From Gracilaria domingensis (Eukaryota; Rhodophyta; Florideophyceae; Gracilariales; Gracilariaceae), in the NCBI GenBank assembly GCA_022539475.1, contig VCMS01000099.1:62001-126000 (forward strand): a stretch of 64,000 nt of DNA, given 5' to 3'. A program made the translations under genes and the position numbers. The notes beneath the pieces were generated by a model. The model searched no databases. It saw only the letters and a list, made by a program, of their open reading frames with translations, and was not told the DNA's origin. The first letter of the stretch is position 1; each line of letters begins with the position of its first letter. Of this stretch, positions 32,299-42,352 are shown one piece after another.

Positions 32299-34368
32299 TC
32301 AGTTTTTCTGAACGGGGCTCACCGAATTCGGTGCGTGAACTCCGTTCGGGGGGCCTAACTGAACCCCATGCGTGGGTACTTCGCCTTGAACCTGGTTCGA
32401 AGGTGTCTGTGCCGGAACGGGGGGCTGAGCATAGACCGGAACCGGTAATCCCAGTTCAGCTCTGGCCTTATCATAATCCTTTCGTGGAACAGATTCCTTT
32501 TCCTCGGGCGTGAGGGCGTCGTAATACGCAATGATTTTCGGCCTGTGCGATGGCGGAAATACGCACTGCGTCGATACGTGACCTGGAAGGTAGCACTGGT
32601 AACATATGAAAGAGGCCGGTTTGTCGCGAGGGCGATTGTCCACTCGACGTTGTGGTGCTGTGTCCTTCCACCCTGGACGGTTCAGACGCGACGAATTGTT
32701 AGCGTAAGGCAGTGGGGCTGCAGGCACCCGGACACCTTGGGCATACAATGTGGGGTCTTCTTCCGTGCTCGGAATCGAGGTTGACGGCAGGTCCGTATAT
32801 CCGTAAGAATCGGGGTTACTTCCGATGAAGTGGACGTTATCAGCATCACCGACAGCGGTTTCACGTCGCAAAACCGACATCGATGGTGACGAACTCTCCG
32901 CGAGTAGCGCTTTCGAGCGGCGCTGCCCCGGGTTGCGGGCTCGATACGTCTCTCCTTCCGCCTGGGCGTAATTAACCAACTCTAGGTACGTCATTCGGCG
33001 TTTTTCCTCGCGTCGGCGAGCGACCAACGACCGAATGGTGGGGTCCAAACCATCAACAAACATGGTACACCGCTCCTGTGCGGAATACACATTACCACAT
33101 CGGTGAAACGCTTTGTTCAACCGCGTTGAATAAACCGTTTCAGATTCTCCACTCTTCTGTCTAGTGTCGCGAACAGCAAGAGTAGCACTGTAAATCGCGT
33201 TGGAAGTCGCGTACGACCTGAGAAGGTAGTTCACGGCTTCCGGCCAACACGTGACTCCTCCTTCCGAGGCTCTCGAGGTTCTTCGAACTGAGTTGTACTG
33301 ATCTTCCGCAGTCCCTGCTAGGAAGTACGGCAGTGCCACATATGCCTGTGCTTCACTCATACCGAGTATATCGGCCTCCTGGACGAACCTGGCAAGGAAA
33401 TCCAAGATAAGGATAGGATCTGTCCCCGAGAACTTCCTTGTTTCAAGGGTAACATTCAACCTTCGAATGTAGTCCTTCACCTTACCGGTTCCTCGCGAGG
33501 AGCGATTCGAAGTAACATCTTCCAACCGATAATAGCGGTACGACAACAGCTTTGTGTAGAGCGGGTCCGTCGGCTTTAACTCTTTGAGTCCCAAGTGGCG
33601 CCGTCCTTTCACGCGTGATCTCATCACTGCCTGAGTAGACTGCGTCGCTTTCGACCGTGTCGAACGTGACCTATGACGGTTGTCATCACTATCAGATGAA
33701 TCTGACGAACTGTCTTCAGTCATGCCGCTCGAGTCAGAGCGCGATGAATCCGAATCATAGTGAACTCGTTTTGGGTGTCGAAGTTTCTGCTTCACCGAAC
33801 GATGGTCTTCATCCGCAGATGGATTTCCTTGAGGAACCTGTGCGTCCACAGCTTCATCCATACGGATTGTATCCTCCAGCGTTTCCAAGCGCGAACGAAT
33901 TCGACCGATATCGGTGCGCATTTCCTCGACAAATGCCCGGTACTCCGTGACGAAGACGTCTGGGGTACCCAGGTTTTCCATAATGGAATTCACGTCCCTT
34001 CTCAGAAGACGTAAGTCTCCTGAGACATCCCTCACCTGGGCATTATCAACCTGCGTCCTCAACGAGGTAACATCCTGTAGGAGTTCCACGTGAGCAGCGT
34101 GATTGATATCCAAGCGGGATTCCAACCTAGCCAACTCGGCTACGGTAGCAGCGTTAGGGTTAACCATGGATGGTGTCTCAACGACGGGTTGAGCAGAACC
34201 CACATTTTCCTTAGGTGCTTCCGTAACTGAGCGCGTTCTCCGGGGGCGGGGTACGACCTCAAGAGGTTGCGCCTCATCTGGGATAGACCGGGACGTCGGT
34301 GGAACGGGTGGAACCGCAGCTGACGACCGCGCTGAACCAGCTCGAGAACCTCGAGGCGGTTGCGGCAT
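32299..34368 (-). CDS. gag of the Ty3/gypsy element
   Basis: About 689 residues from an ATG at 34368. The N-terminal part is Pro/Ser-rich, then a coiled-coil-like stretch, an acidic/Ser run, and a retrotransposon-gag core containing YFLAGTAEDQ-like and MTYLELVNYAQ segments. Near the C-terminus is a CCHC zinc knuckle (CYQCYLPGHVSTQC, spacing 2-4-4), the nucleic-acid-binding motif of nucleocapsids. The frame looks whole. Confidence 0.88.
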   Translation of the reverse strand: MPQPPRGSRAGSARSSAAVPPVPPTSRSIPDEAQPLEVVPRPRRTRSVTEAPKENVGSAQPVVETPSMVNPNAATVAELARLESRLDINHAAHVELLQDVTSLRTQVDNAQVRDVSGDLRLLRRDVNSIMENLGTPDVFVTEYRAFVEEMRTDIGRIRSRLETLEDTIRMDEAVDAQVPQGNPSADEDHRSVKQKLRHPKRVHYDSDSSRSDSSGMTEDSSSDSSDSDDNRHRSRSTRSKATQSTQAVMRSRVKGRRHLGLKELKPTDPLYTKLLSYRYYRLEDVTSNRSSRGTGKVKDYIRRLNVTLETRKFSGTDPILILDFLARFVQEADILGMSEAQAYVALPYFLAGTAEDQYNSVRRTSRASEGGVTCWPEAVNYLLRSYATSNAIYSATLAVRDTRQKSGESETVYSTRLNKAFHRCGNVYSAQERCTMFVDGLDPTIRSLVARRREEKRRMTYLELVNYAQAEGETYRARNPGQRRSKALLAESSSPSMSVLRRETAVGDADNVHFIGSNPDSYGYTDLPSTSIPSTEEDPTLYAQGVRVPAAPLPYANNSSRLNRPGWKDTAPQRRVDNRPRDKPASFICYQCYLPGHVSTQCVFPPSHRPKIIAYYDALTPEEKESVPRKDYDKARAELGLPVPVYAQPPVPAQTPSNQVQGEVPTHGVQLGPPNGVHAPNSVSPVQKN

Positions 34369-34596
34369 ACTGGAAACCAGTAACCAATCTGATCCAGATG
34401 ATCCAGTTAAACTCGTACACGAGTCTCCAAAGAACAAGAAAACTCAATAAACCTTCTCGGTAAACCACCACGTCAGCGGTTCACGTTCAAAAGTTGTCAA
34501 CCTCCAAAACTCTAAAGAGTCCTCTGATCGTTGTCAGAAAACGGTGATCCGTCAACAATCAAGTCAATTCCACGACAGTGACCTAAAACGGTTCTA

Positions 34597-34609
34597 GGTC
34601 GGGAGACCA
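34597..34609 (-). promoter_or_regulatory. Candidate primer-binding site
   Basis: Three bases inside the 5' LTR, the minus strand reads TGGTCTCCCGACC. It starts with the TGG expected opposite a tRNA CCA end, at the expected position. The tRNA species is not assigned. Confidence 0.65.
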
Positions 34610-34612
34610 CTT

Positions 34613-35586
34613 TGTGGGGCAAACTCGGAAGAGTGAAACCCACCAGACTGTCCGAAGGTCCGCTCTCGTGAGAGATGGCAGACCAGTAACAGAGCCCTCT
34701 GTACCACCGTAACTCGGTTGTAAGGCCGAAGTGGCAACTGGCTATACCTACAGAGGTGCTAGGCCACGTGGTGAGGAAACGATGGGAAACTCCAGAGATG
34801 GGGTGGTATCGGCAACGATGAAACACGACCAACGACAGGTGTAGTCCCGAGAGGGAAAGCAACAGAAAACAACAACCAAACAACACCCACACGCGACGGG
34901 TAGGGCCTCCTCGGCACTGTGCCCGGAGCGGGGCGAGATCCTCCAACGGTAATGCACGGGTTTCCGTAAACACGGCAAAACTCTATACAGAGTCGGATCA
35001 CTTCGTAATCTAGTCCTATACCTCCTCGGTACGACCCTCAGGTCCCGACATCAACGACAGATGTTCCTCAAAGGTACCGAGAGGGTAGGACCACCGTAAC
35101 CAGACGTGGCTATACTCGCGAGAGTGATAACCCACGTAGGCGGTTGGCGCCAGAGCCTCACTCGTGTAGAGTCCACTCAGGAGAGCGCTACTCGACAAAG
35201 AGTTCACTTAGAAGTGCTCGGGTTGACTTTACAAAGGTGCTCGCGACGACGAGGTCGAGCTCACCTAAGTAGGTCTAAACTAACTATGTACACGTGGTGC
35301 ACACCCGCAGGGGTCCGTACACGTGGCTAGCCCAGTGTTAGGCACCTCAGGTGCACTACCTATTGTCCCGTAATATGCACACACACGGTGGTGTAGTACA
35401 CGCGTCCACCTAGCGGTATTGGCCAGCAATGGCAACCCTGATTACAGGTAACTGTGGGAAAGCCATTCCAAAAGTAACCGCCAAAATTGGGTCCAACTCA
35501 TAACTCTTTGAGTGCATCCTCGTATCACTCCCCTGAGTGTATGAGGCGCATCATCCTGATAACCACGCAAAATGCGTTGCTCTACA
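34613..35586 (-). repeat. 5' LTR (right) of the Ty3/gypsy element
   Basis: 974 bp. It should carry the element's promoter in minus orientation. It matches the left LTR over its whole length, about 0.3% different by substitution. Confidence 0.95.
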
Positions 35587-35591
35587 GTGTG

Positions 35592-37415
35592 TCTCGGAGA
35601 GTGCCAAGACACCCCCCCAAAATCCGCCACCACAGGCATAGCGCTATAATCAGTCCCGCACGTGTACTACTTTAATTGGCTGCCGCTAAAACTGTAAAAC
35701 GCTATAAAGCCCTATCTTCACCGGCAAATGAGTAGGAGGTGACGCTATAGGCTTCTAGGGGATCAACCGAGGAAACATCTAAACCACAAGACAAGCGCAA
35801 GACAAGGCACAGATTATATACAAAGATTTGCGTGCTGTTCCAGTATTCTGTTTTTGCTCGAAAGCGCTACGAAAGGCACAGAGTCGCAAGCAAGCCAAGA
35901 TATGGCAATGGCAACATTACTCTGGTGTTAGTGACTAAATGGCGCGGCGAACTTTGGGAGCGGAAGGTCCATTTCAAGAAAACGTAGGTTCATCAGCACA
36001 TTCCACATCACGTGCATGAGAACCGTAGAATCTGTAGAGGCCGCACAAATGATCTCATTGGTCATTAAGAGACCGCATGGCCGCCAAAGCTAACTTCTTC
36101 CATACGACCTTCAGAGAGATATTTAAAAAAGAAACAAAACAATCAAGACAAAGCGGTGAAACAAGAAAAGGATTTGGTTAGCCAGTTTTTAAGCATTCTA
36201 ACATAACTTCATACCCATGACTGTCACGTCACGCCTAGTTTACATTTTGAAAAGAACTGTACATTTCATTCGCATAAATCACACCCAATATTGTACACGG
36301 CATCATTCATTTTTGCTTCAAATTAGATACTGCTATCAATTTCTGTATATAATCGAAATTCTAACTTGACCATCGCATAGATCATTTTACAAGTAACAAA
36401 ATCTAAGTTTCAAAAATAAACCTTATTGGACCTTAGAGATTCATGTTTCTCCAAAAACGAGTAAATGTTGCGCACAATAAAACAATTTTGCAAAGATTTT
36501 GTTTCCAATTTTTAGTACTTAATTAAACTAATTTCTAGATCCAAGATCATTGTAATAGCGCTACAGCACATCAAAAATGTTCTTTACTTCAATGTTTACG
36601 TTAGTTTATAAAACTTAATTCAATACTTTTCATTGTAGAGTAAATGACGAAGCCAACACATTAGCTGTAGTTAACCGCTGCTTCTGTCGATTTGATATGC
36701 CACAAAGCTATACAAACGTTTTGCCTTTCTTCCCATTTGACGTTAAATGCTGCCAAAACCACTTTTCTCTCATAAACAAACAAAAGTATCACGCATACAT
36801 TAAAACCTTTAATTTCTAAATTGTACAAATATTTTTTTCTATCGTCCTACTTACCACTTCTATACTATTTATTGTCCCTTAAAACATTTGAAATGCACCT
36901 TTCTATTTCTAAAAAATAACTCAATTATCTTACATTGTTGAAAAGCTTCCAATGCAAATACTTTTGCGGCCTTCAAAGGCCGCATGCGGCCTCTTACAAC
37001 CAATCAAATGATTCTAGCGATCTCAAGGCCACATGCGGCCCTCAGACACCAATTGTACTGCTTTGCCGGCTACAAACGACCAATAGTATCTTTTATGCGG
37101 CCTCTACGTTTAATCTATGGAACCATGACAACATGACCTAAGAAAGACACAGTGTGTGTTCTGAATCTTGACTCGCAACGTACAGTTCATAATATGAATC
37201 ATTAAGAGAAAATTTGTGATTGTGGTTCATTCGTATCCGTCCATGTAACGGTCAACTATGCAAGAAATTCCTTGTAACGGGTCTTAAAGTTTTTACCTTT
37301 GGTAAGTATCGTTTAGTTCTTGATGAAGAATTCTTTGTTTCGTGGTCCTACATCAGTCCAATGCGAGTAGGAGTCAACGGAATACTCAACTTTCCATCCT
37401 CATCTTCGGTGCAGT
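35592..37415. repeat. AT-rich left region with repeated GCGGCC/CCAAT modules
   Basis: About 1.8 kb without a gene. A module of ~40 bp pairing ATGCGGCCTCTTA-like sequence with an ACCAAT box recurs at 36974-37013 and 37031-37056 (direct) and at 36040-36090 (inverted). A 30-bp inverted pair, 36034-36063 with 37078-37107, matches at about 25 positions. Between the modules the DNA is very AT-rich. These could be subterminal repeats of the transposon or a promoter for the plus-strand gene that follows. Confidence 0.55.
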
Positions 37416-39113
37416 ATGTCTTCACTTGACTATGAAAAATGCATATCGTACCTTTGTTCTGCTGCATATTCGGGGTCCAACGATGTTCATCTAACAATGC
37501 TCAACGGAATGATGACTGTAAAAAATATTTGCTCTTTCTTGGAAAAGATATCAAAGGAGAACGCATCAGCCGGGTACATTTCTTTCGCCATTTACGCAAA
37601 ATGTAGCACTCCTGAGAATAGGAATAGCGTCTCAAGAAGTTCCATATTTTGTATAACAGGACCTCAACTTCCTAGCTGCACGGACGATAATGAAGCAATT
37701 GACATTGATCTTCTAGGAACTGAAACAAACCAAAGTGAAGAAAATGCAGACGCACATTTGGAAAACCTTTCTGAGATTTTTCGGAACCGACAGCTGTTAA
37801 ACGTGGCCAATACATCAAGAGCTACTACTCCAAACATGAATGCGCTTGGCAGATCTGATTCAAATATGTGCAGCAGAAGTGACCAAACTGTAATGCTATG
37901 TCCCGAAGCCTTGGAGAGACGAAGGACATATATGTCTCAACCGCCAGTTTCGAAGAGACTTTTCTTTTCCTCAACAGGAACCCTTGATTCAAGTGCTGTT
38001 GGGAAACAGAAAATATTTCCAACTGTTTTCAAACTTCCTCCGTAGGCGGTGGCCGGCTGTTTATCCCTTCTTTTGGATGCATCTTCCATAACTCTTCACG
38101 CTTCAGCGAAGAAGCTTAGAACAACAGCTTCTGTTAATGCAAGAATAAGTGAAAAAATGGTAACCAGCGTGTTTCAGAAGCAGAAAGAAAAGAAAAAAAA
38201 AGGTGCATATGTGAGCGGTTTGAAATACACAACGCTGCTACCAACTCAACTCCAGGGAAACAACGTTATTTTGGAACTTCCGTTTCTTGAGCTGGTTAGA
38301 ACTAATCACAAGGCCTACAGAGTTTTGGCCACCACTCGGACTTCTTCGACTGTCTCTAAAGCTAGTAAGAATTCAAAGGAGACAAACATTGCGTTGTTGT
38401 CATTCATGTGGCTAAATGAAAGAGAACAAAATGGGATTAGAAGAGATATGGAAAGATTTGCCCGGAAAGGACTTCTAAAATGCAGAAATGTCTTCGATTG
38501 CAAAGAACGCTGCACAAATGAGGCGTTGTATACAAATGCGATATTCTTTTGCGGCAAGCACAATGCTGATGAGAGGCTTGGTTCCGGAACCGTGGATCCT
38601 TTTGCGACTTATGTACTAGGGAGGGAGATTGCGGCAAACTGCGTTTTGGTTAACCTACGGTAGGTTCATAATCCTTCGATGATCCTGAAATCGGAGTGCA
38701 AGAATTTGAGCGTGGATCAAGTTGTCATGTATCCCTTGCCTTGGAAAAGAATTTGTATCCAACGTGTACTTGTGAGAAACGAGTTCTGTGAAATGTTAGG
38801 AACTGCTATCATGGTCCGAGAAAGAGTGGTACACAATTCCATTTCAGAGAAAATCAAAATGGACATCAGATATGCTTGTGAACTCTGTGATTTCGTCATT
38901 CATGAAGCAGAACTAAAGACCTCAATGACAGAGAAGAAAGATATCTCTCGCTCTGATATACTGGAAATGAGCTACCCCTTTGCAGAATGGTATGAATTGA
39001 AGAGCGTTGCTCCGCTAAGAAAGAAGCATTTCGATTCCCAGCCTGTTAAAATATCACATTTACTACAGAGCCGCGCTCTCATATGGCATAGAAACCATAT
39101 ATCACAGATGTAA
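37416..39113 (+). pseudogene. Unknown protein of the transposon, one frame with two in-frame TAG codons
   Basis: Three open stretches (37416-38042, 38046-38660, 38664-39113) lie in one frame, separated only by single TAG codons, about 565 codons in all. The first part is Ser/Asn-rich with an acidic middle. The second contains a Lys-rich KQKEKKKKGAY segment and a Cys/His cluster (CKERCTNEALY...FFCGKH) that could bind zinc. The third has a CELC motif. I do not recognise the family. Either the gene is decaying through CAG-to-TAG changes, or TAG is bypassed, or small introns remove it. It is convergent with the helicase gene. Confidence 0.45.
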
Positions 39114-39262
39114 CAATTTCTGCTTGCTCGAATACTACTTTTAAAATGCCGCTGAGCCGTGTATCAGCACTTTTCAACATTCGCTTTACCAATGAGTTTG
39201 AAGATGCTATTAATTGATGAGAAAAAAAATATCTGGAACTAATTGCAATCGAACTTGCAATG

Positions 39263-39274
39263 AGACATATATGT
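39263..39274. repeat. GACATATATGTC palindrome (within an 18-bp palindrome)
   Basis: TGAGACATATATGTCTCA at 39260-39277 lies between the two convergent genes. Other exact 12-bp copies are at 37925-37936, 40164-40175 and 45438-45449. One-mismatch copies are at 42454-42465 and 44022-44033. Confidence 0.85.
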
Positions 39275-39356
39275 CTCATATAGTAGTATATCACTTTTTC
39301 TCATTTAAAGATATGTATTCTACAGTACTAGCCGTGCCAGTGCAGTTGCACCATCA

Positions 39357-39408
39357 CATGAGCCCTTTGTGTCACACGAGGAGCCATGAGTTCACAAAGG
39401 GTCTCATG
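39357..39408. repeat. Inverted repeat between convergent genes
   Basis: CATGAGCCCTTTGTG (39357-39371) pairs with CACAAAGGGTCTCATG (39393-39408) with one bulge and a ~21-nt loop. It could be a 3'-end processing structure or a decayed palindrome. Confidence 0.6.
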
Positions 39409-39539
39409 TCAGACATATATTTCGCGCTGTACACCTTACTATAGAGTAGTTTGAAACAATTATCTTTCAATACTGAACTAGTTCAGTTTACATCTAGTGC
39501 CGAAATTGGCAAATTCCTATGTCACTCTTTTCGCGTGTG

Positions 39540-40985
39540 CTAACTACATATTTGAAATTTTTGGTCGTTGTTCCAACCATCTTCAACAGCACTAGTCACT
39601 TGGGCGGGTTTCTCTGAAATAACACGATTTCGGTAATGGGCTTGCATCTTCTTAATATAGTTCATATAAATCTCCGCATCACTGCTGTGTTGAATGTGCT
39701 CTTTGGTTAGGCCTTTGACCCATAGCCCCTTCAAAGATACGCATCGAGAGAGTGCAACATAAACCATACCATTTGGTTTTCACCGGGTAGAGGTGAGTTC
39801 AACAGCAACGCTCTGAAGAGTTAGACCCTGGCATTTGTGGATTGTTACAGCATAAGCTGGTATGATTGGAAATTGTTTGCGCGAAGCCAGAATAGATGCA
39901 TCCCTATATCGTACCGAGAACAATTCCTTTCGCAGTATGTACTCTTCATGACTACCCCCAACCGTATACTTCAGAAACTGTATTTCTTCTGACGGCCCGA
40001 GGACAATATCAGAAAGGACAAGCCTATCGCCAGGAGAGAAAGGGCCTGATCTTCTAGTTAACAGCACTGCTGCTCCAATCTTCACTCTGACAATATCTGG
40101 AGCTGCATTTCGAAGTCTTTCCAATAAAATTGCTTCAGAAGTTTTGTTCCGTGAATACCTCGGGACATATATGTCCTGGGCTGGATTCTGATATAGCCTA
40201 CCGGAAACATTTGCTAGAACTCTTTCATTGTATTCCAAAACTTGGGAACGATAAAGAAAAAAGTTGGTATGCGTCCTGAATGGTGTCTGCTTTCTGAGAC
40301 TGGTATTGTTGATCTTCCTGATGTCGTCTTCTGTGCAATGTCCATGCCCAATGCGCTGAAGAATTGAAAATAACTCTTTGTCGGATTGCTGTCTATGATT
40401 CTTTGAGAGCACAGTGACAATGCCGGTACCGAATCCTCCAAAAGTAAGTGACCAAGGTCGAGAAAGCTGAGCATAGCGGTTCTCGCATGACATAGACCCG
40501 TTCTGCTCAACAGGACCCAATTGAAATATATCCCCTGATAACACAACTTGTCGACCCCCAAAAGGGAGAGCACAATCAAAGTCGTTTTGAACGAAACATC
40601 TTAAAACAGCGCCTATGGCTTCTAACGTCTCCGAGTTGAGCAAAAATACCTCCTCTATTATCAATACTTGGGTTCTCCGAAGGTCATTAATTTTCCATTT
40701 GTTCTTCTTAACTTCATCAAGAAGTTTTTCCTTTGAAATAGCCCAATTCGCGTGAATACCAAAGACTGAACTCACAGTACGCCTTCCATTGGGCTTAGAA
40801 GCTTGATGAGTGTGAGCACAGGCGGTCACAATGGGGTAGTTCCCAATATGTCGTGAAGCGTATTCGAGCATGCGCTGAACCAACAAAGATTTTCCACTGC
40901 CCGCACACCCAATCAGAGCAATAGATTTTCCACTCTTGAATGCCTCCAGTGTGCGTCGCTGAAGTGAGTCGAAAACAATCATCAT
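39540..40985 (-). pseudogene. PIF1-family DNA helicase, frame change near its end
   Basis: From ATG 40985 the main frame has the SF1 helicase motifs: Walker A GCAGSGKS, an LIIEEV Walker B variant, GGRQVVLSGDIFQLGPV (motif III), and AVTIHKCQGLTL (motif V). The final motif VI, VYVALSRCVSLKGL, is in a different frame beginning about 39770, so a one-base shift separates the last ~75 residues. PIF1 helicases unwind DNA; copies are carried by Helitrons and other mobile elements. No Rep/HUH domain is fused or nearby, which argues against a Helitron. The IIEE in place of IDE is a small oddity in the catalytic motif. Confidence 0.8.
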
Positions 40986-41330
40986 TAGTATCCAAAGCGA
41001 GTTATGGAGAAGGCACAGCAACCGAGAAGCGATGATAAACTAAGATTTGTCACGAAATCTGTAGAACTGAGGTTGCAACGACCATATATAATTTTTACGG
41101 TTCATATAACCTCAATGATGCCATCATGATCCAGGGTCGCGCTATATCCATTGGCAGAAGCGTTTTGGGTCAGCAGGTTCCGAACTTTTGGCGCCAATTA
41201 ATCTGTTCGAAACCGGTTGTTACGCCGATTGCAGCTTCATCTATTTCAACTACAGATGAACCCATCTGAGATTCAATTGAAAGATCAAAGTTCAAACAGA
41301 ATCTCAAGAGATTAAACAAATGATTTCAAT

Positions 41331-42345
41331 GTGCAAAATTTCTTTGAAAACATATCAGTACTGCTGGCGTCAAAAACACGGTCGCTATGGTTCCACCTCC
41401 ACGCTTTCGATCGTGGAATAGAGACAGCTCCAAGATCTGCGACAACACGGATCGTACTGAGAACAGGCAGACCTACTCCCGGCACTTTTACTTGGCAGCA
41501 CCTCTGCCACCTTTCTTTTGCTTTTTAGATGGACTCAATATGGACTGCAGCTGATCTTTGTCGAATGGATGATGCCGTAAGGGAAATTGGTCTCAGCACA
41601 ATGGTCAAGGAACACCGTACGAATCAACACACGAATCCTGCGCCGATACTGATGTCCAAGTCACACATCATGATACATCAGTTCGGAAGAACCATAATAG
41701 TGAAACAATTGCTGCACGCCGTTTTGACAAGCAAACGATTATGCAAATTGAAGCTGCTTTGACTCAATTACATCCGAAAGAGAAGGAAAATTTTATGGCC
41801 GGAGAACGTTCTATAATTCCGTGTGGTGAGAGATTTACATATCGAACATGCTTACAATCAAGGCCAGGCACGAAACATGGAAAAGGGGGTCGTCATCACG
41901 CTCGCAGTGCGTCGGAGCAACGAGCAAATGTTTCTAAGGATCTCATGAACTTTGTTTGGAGGTCTCTTTTTCTCGCCGTTGGAAGTGTACATCAAGCCTG
42001 TATCATGATCAGGAACCTTCTGCGCTAACATAATGGTGGAAGTACGCTCTTACAGAACTGAGAAAATAACTTGATGCATCATCTGGAGCAACTTCCTCGG
42101 AGTCCAGAACGTAATTTGAGCGGCATGTATCTCCGTGTTCCGAACTGTCCATTATTTTGTGTCTGCACCAGAACATCATATTCTCAAGTAGGTATTGACG
42201 GAAGAAATGCTATGGAGCGTCATATTGTTTCCACTTGGATTTCAATCGACGGTAATGTATGCTGTACGTGCATTGGAAACACTAGATTCCGAATCAATAG
42301 AATTTTTTTGTAATATGAAGAACCCTCTTGCATTCATGCCAAGGG
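41331..42345 (+). pseudogene. Probable N-terminal part of the transposase gene, broken
   Basis: Open stretches at 41529-41762, 41741-42028 and 42068-42313 lead into the transposase frame. The last two are already in its frame, separated by TAA codons; the first joins by a one-base shift. The stretch just before the main frame contains a Cys-x-Cys (VCCTCIG) and, ~20 residues later, Cys-x-His (SCIHAKGF). That is the CxC...CxH spacing of a SWIM zinc finger, a domain often found next to DDE transposases. I infer that the ancestral protein started near 41.5 kb. Confidence 0.4.
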
Positions 42346-42352
42346 GTTTGCA

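Larger units (their letters stand above)
23629..35586 (-). mobile_element. Ty3/gypsy (Metaviridae) LTR retrotransposon, very young copy
   Basis: An ~11.96-kb element in minus orientation. Both ends are LTRs that begin TG and end CA, flanked by the 5-bp duplication GTGTG (23624-23628 and 35587-35591). Internal order on the minus strand is gag with a zinc knuckle, protease, reverse transcriptase, RNase H, integrase, which is the Ty3/gypsy order. A candidate primer-binding site follows the 5' LTR and a purine tract precedes the 3' LTR. The two LTRs differ by only about three substitutions and one short indel over ~975 bp, so insertion is recent. Gag looks whole; pol looks broken in about two places. 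A long frame lies antisense next to the 3' LTR. Confidence 0.95.

Noticed and set aside
39540-41021. Helitron based on the PIF1 helicase
   Set aside because: No Rep/HUH domain, and no CTRR end with a hairpin that I could identify; a DDE-type transposase is adjacent instead.
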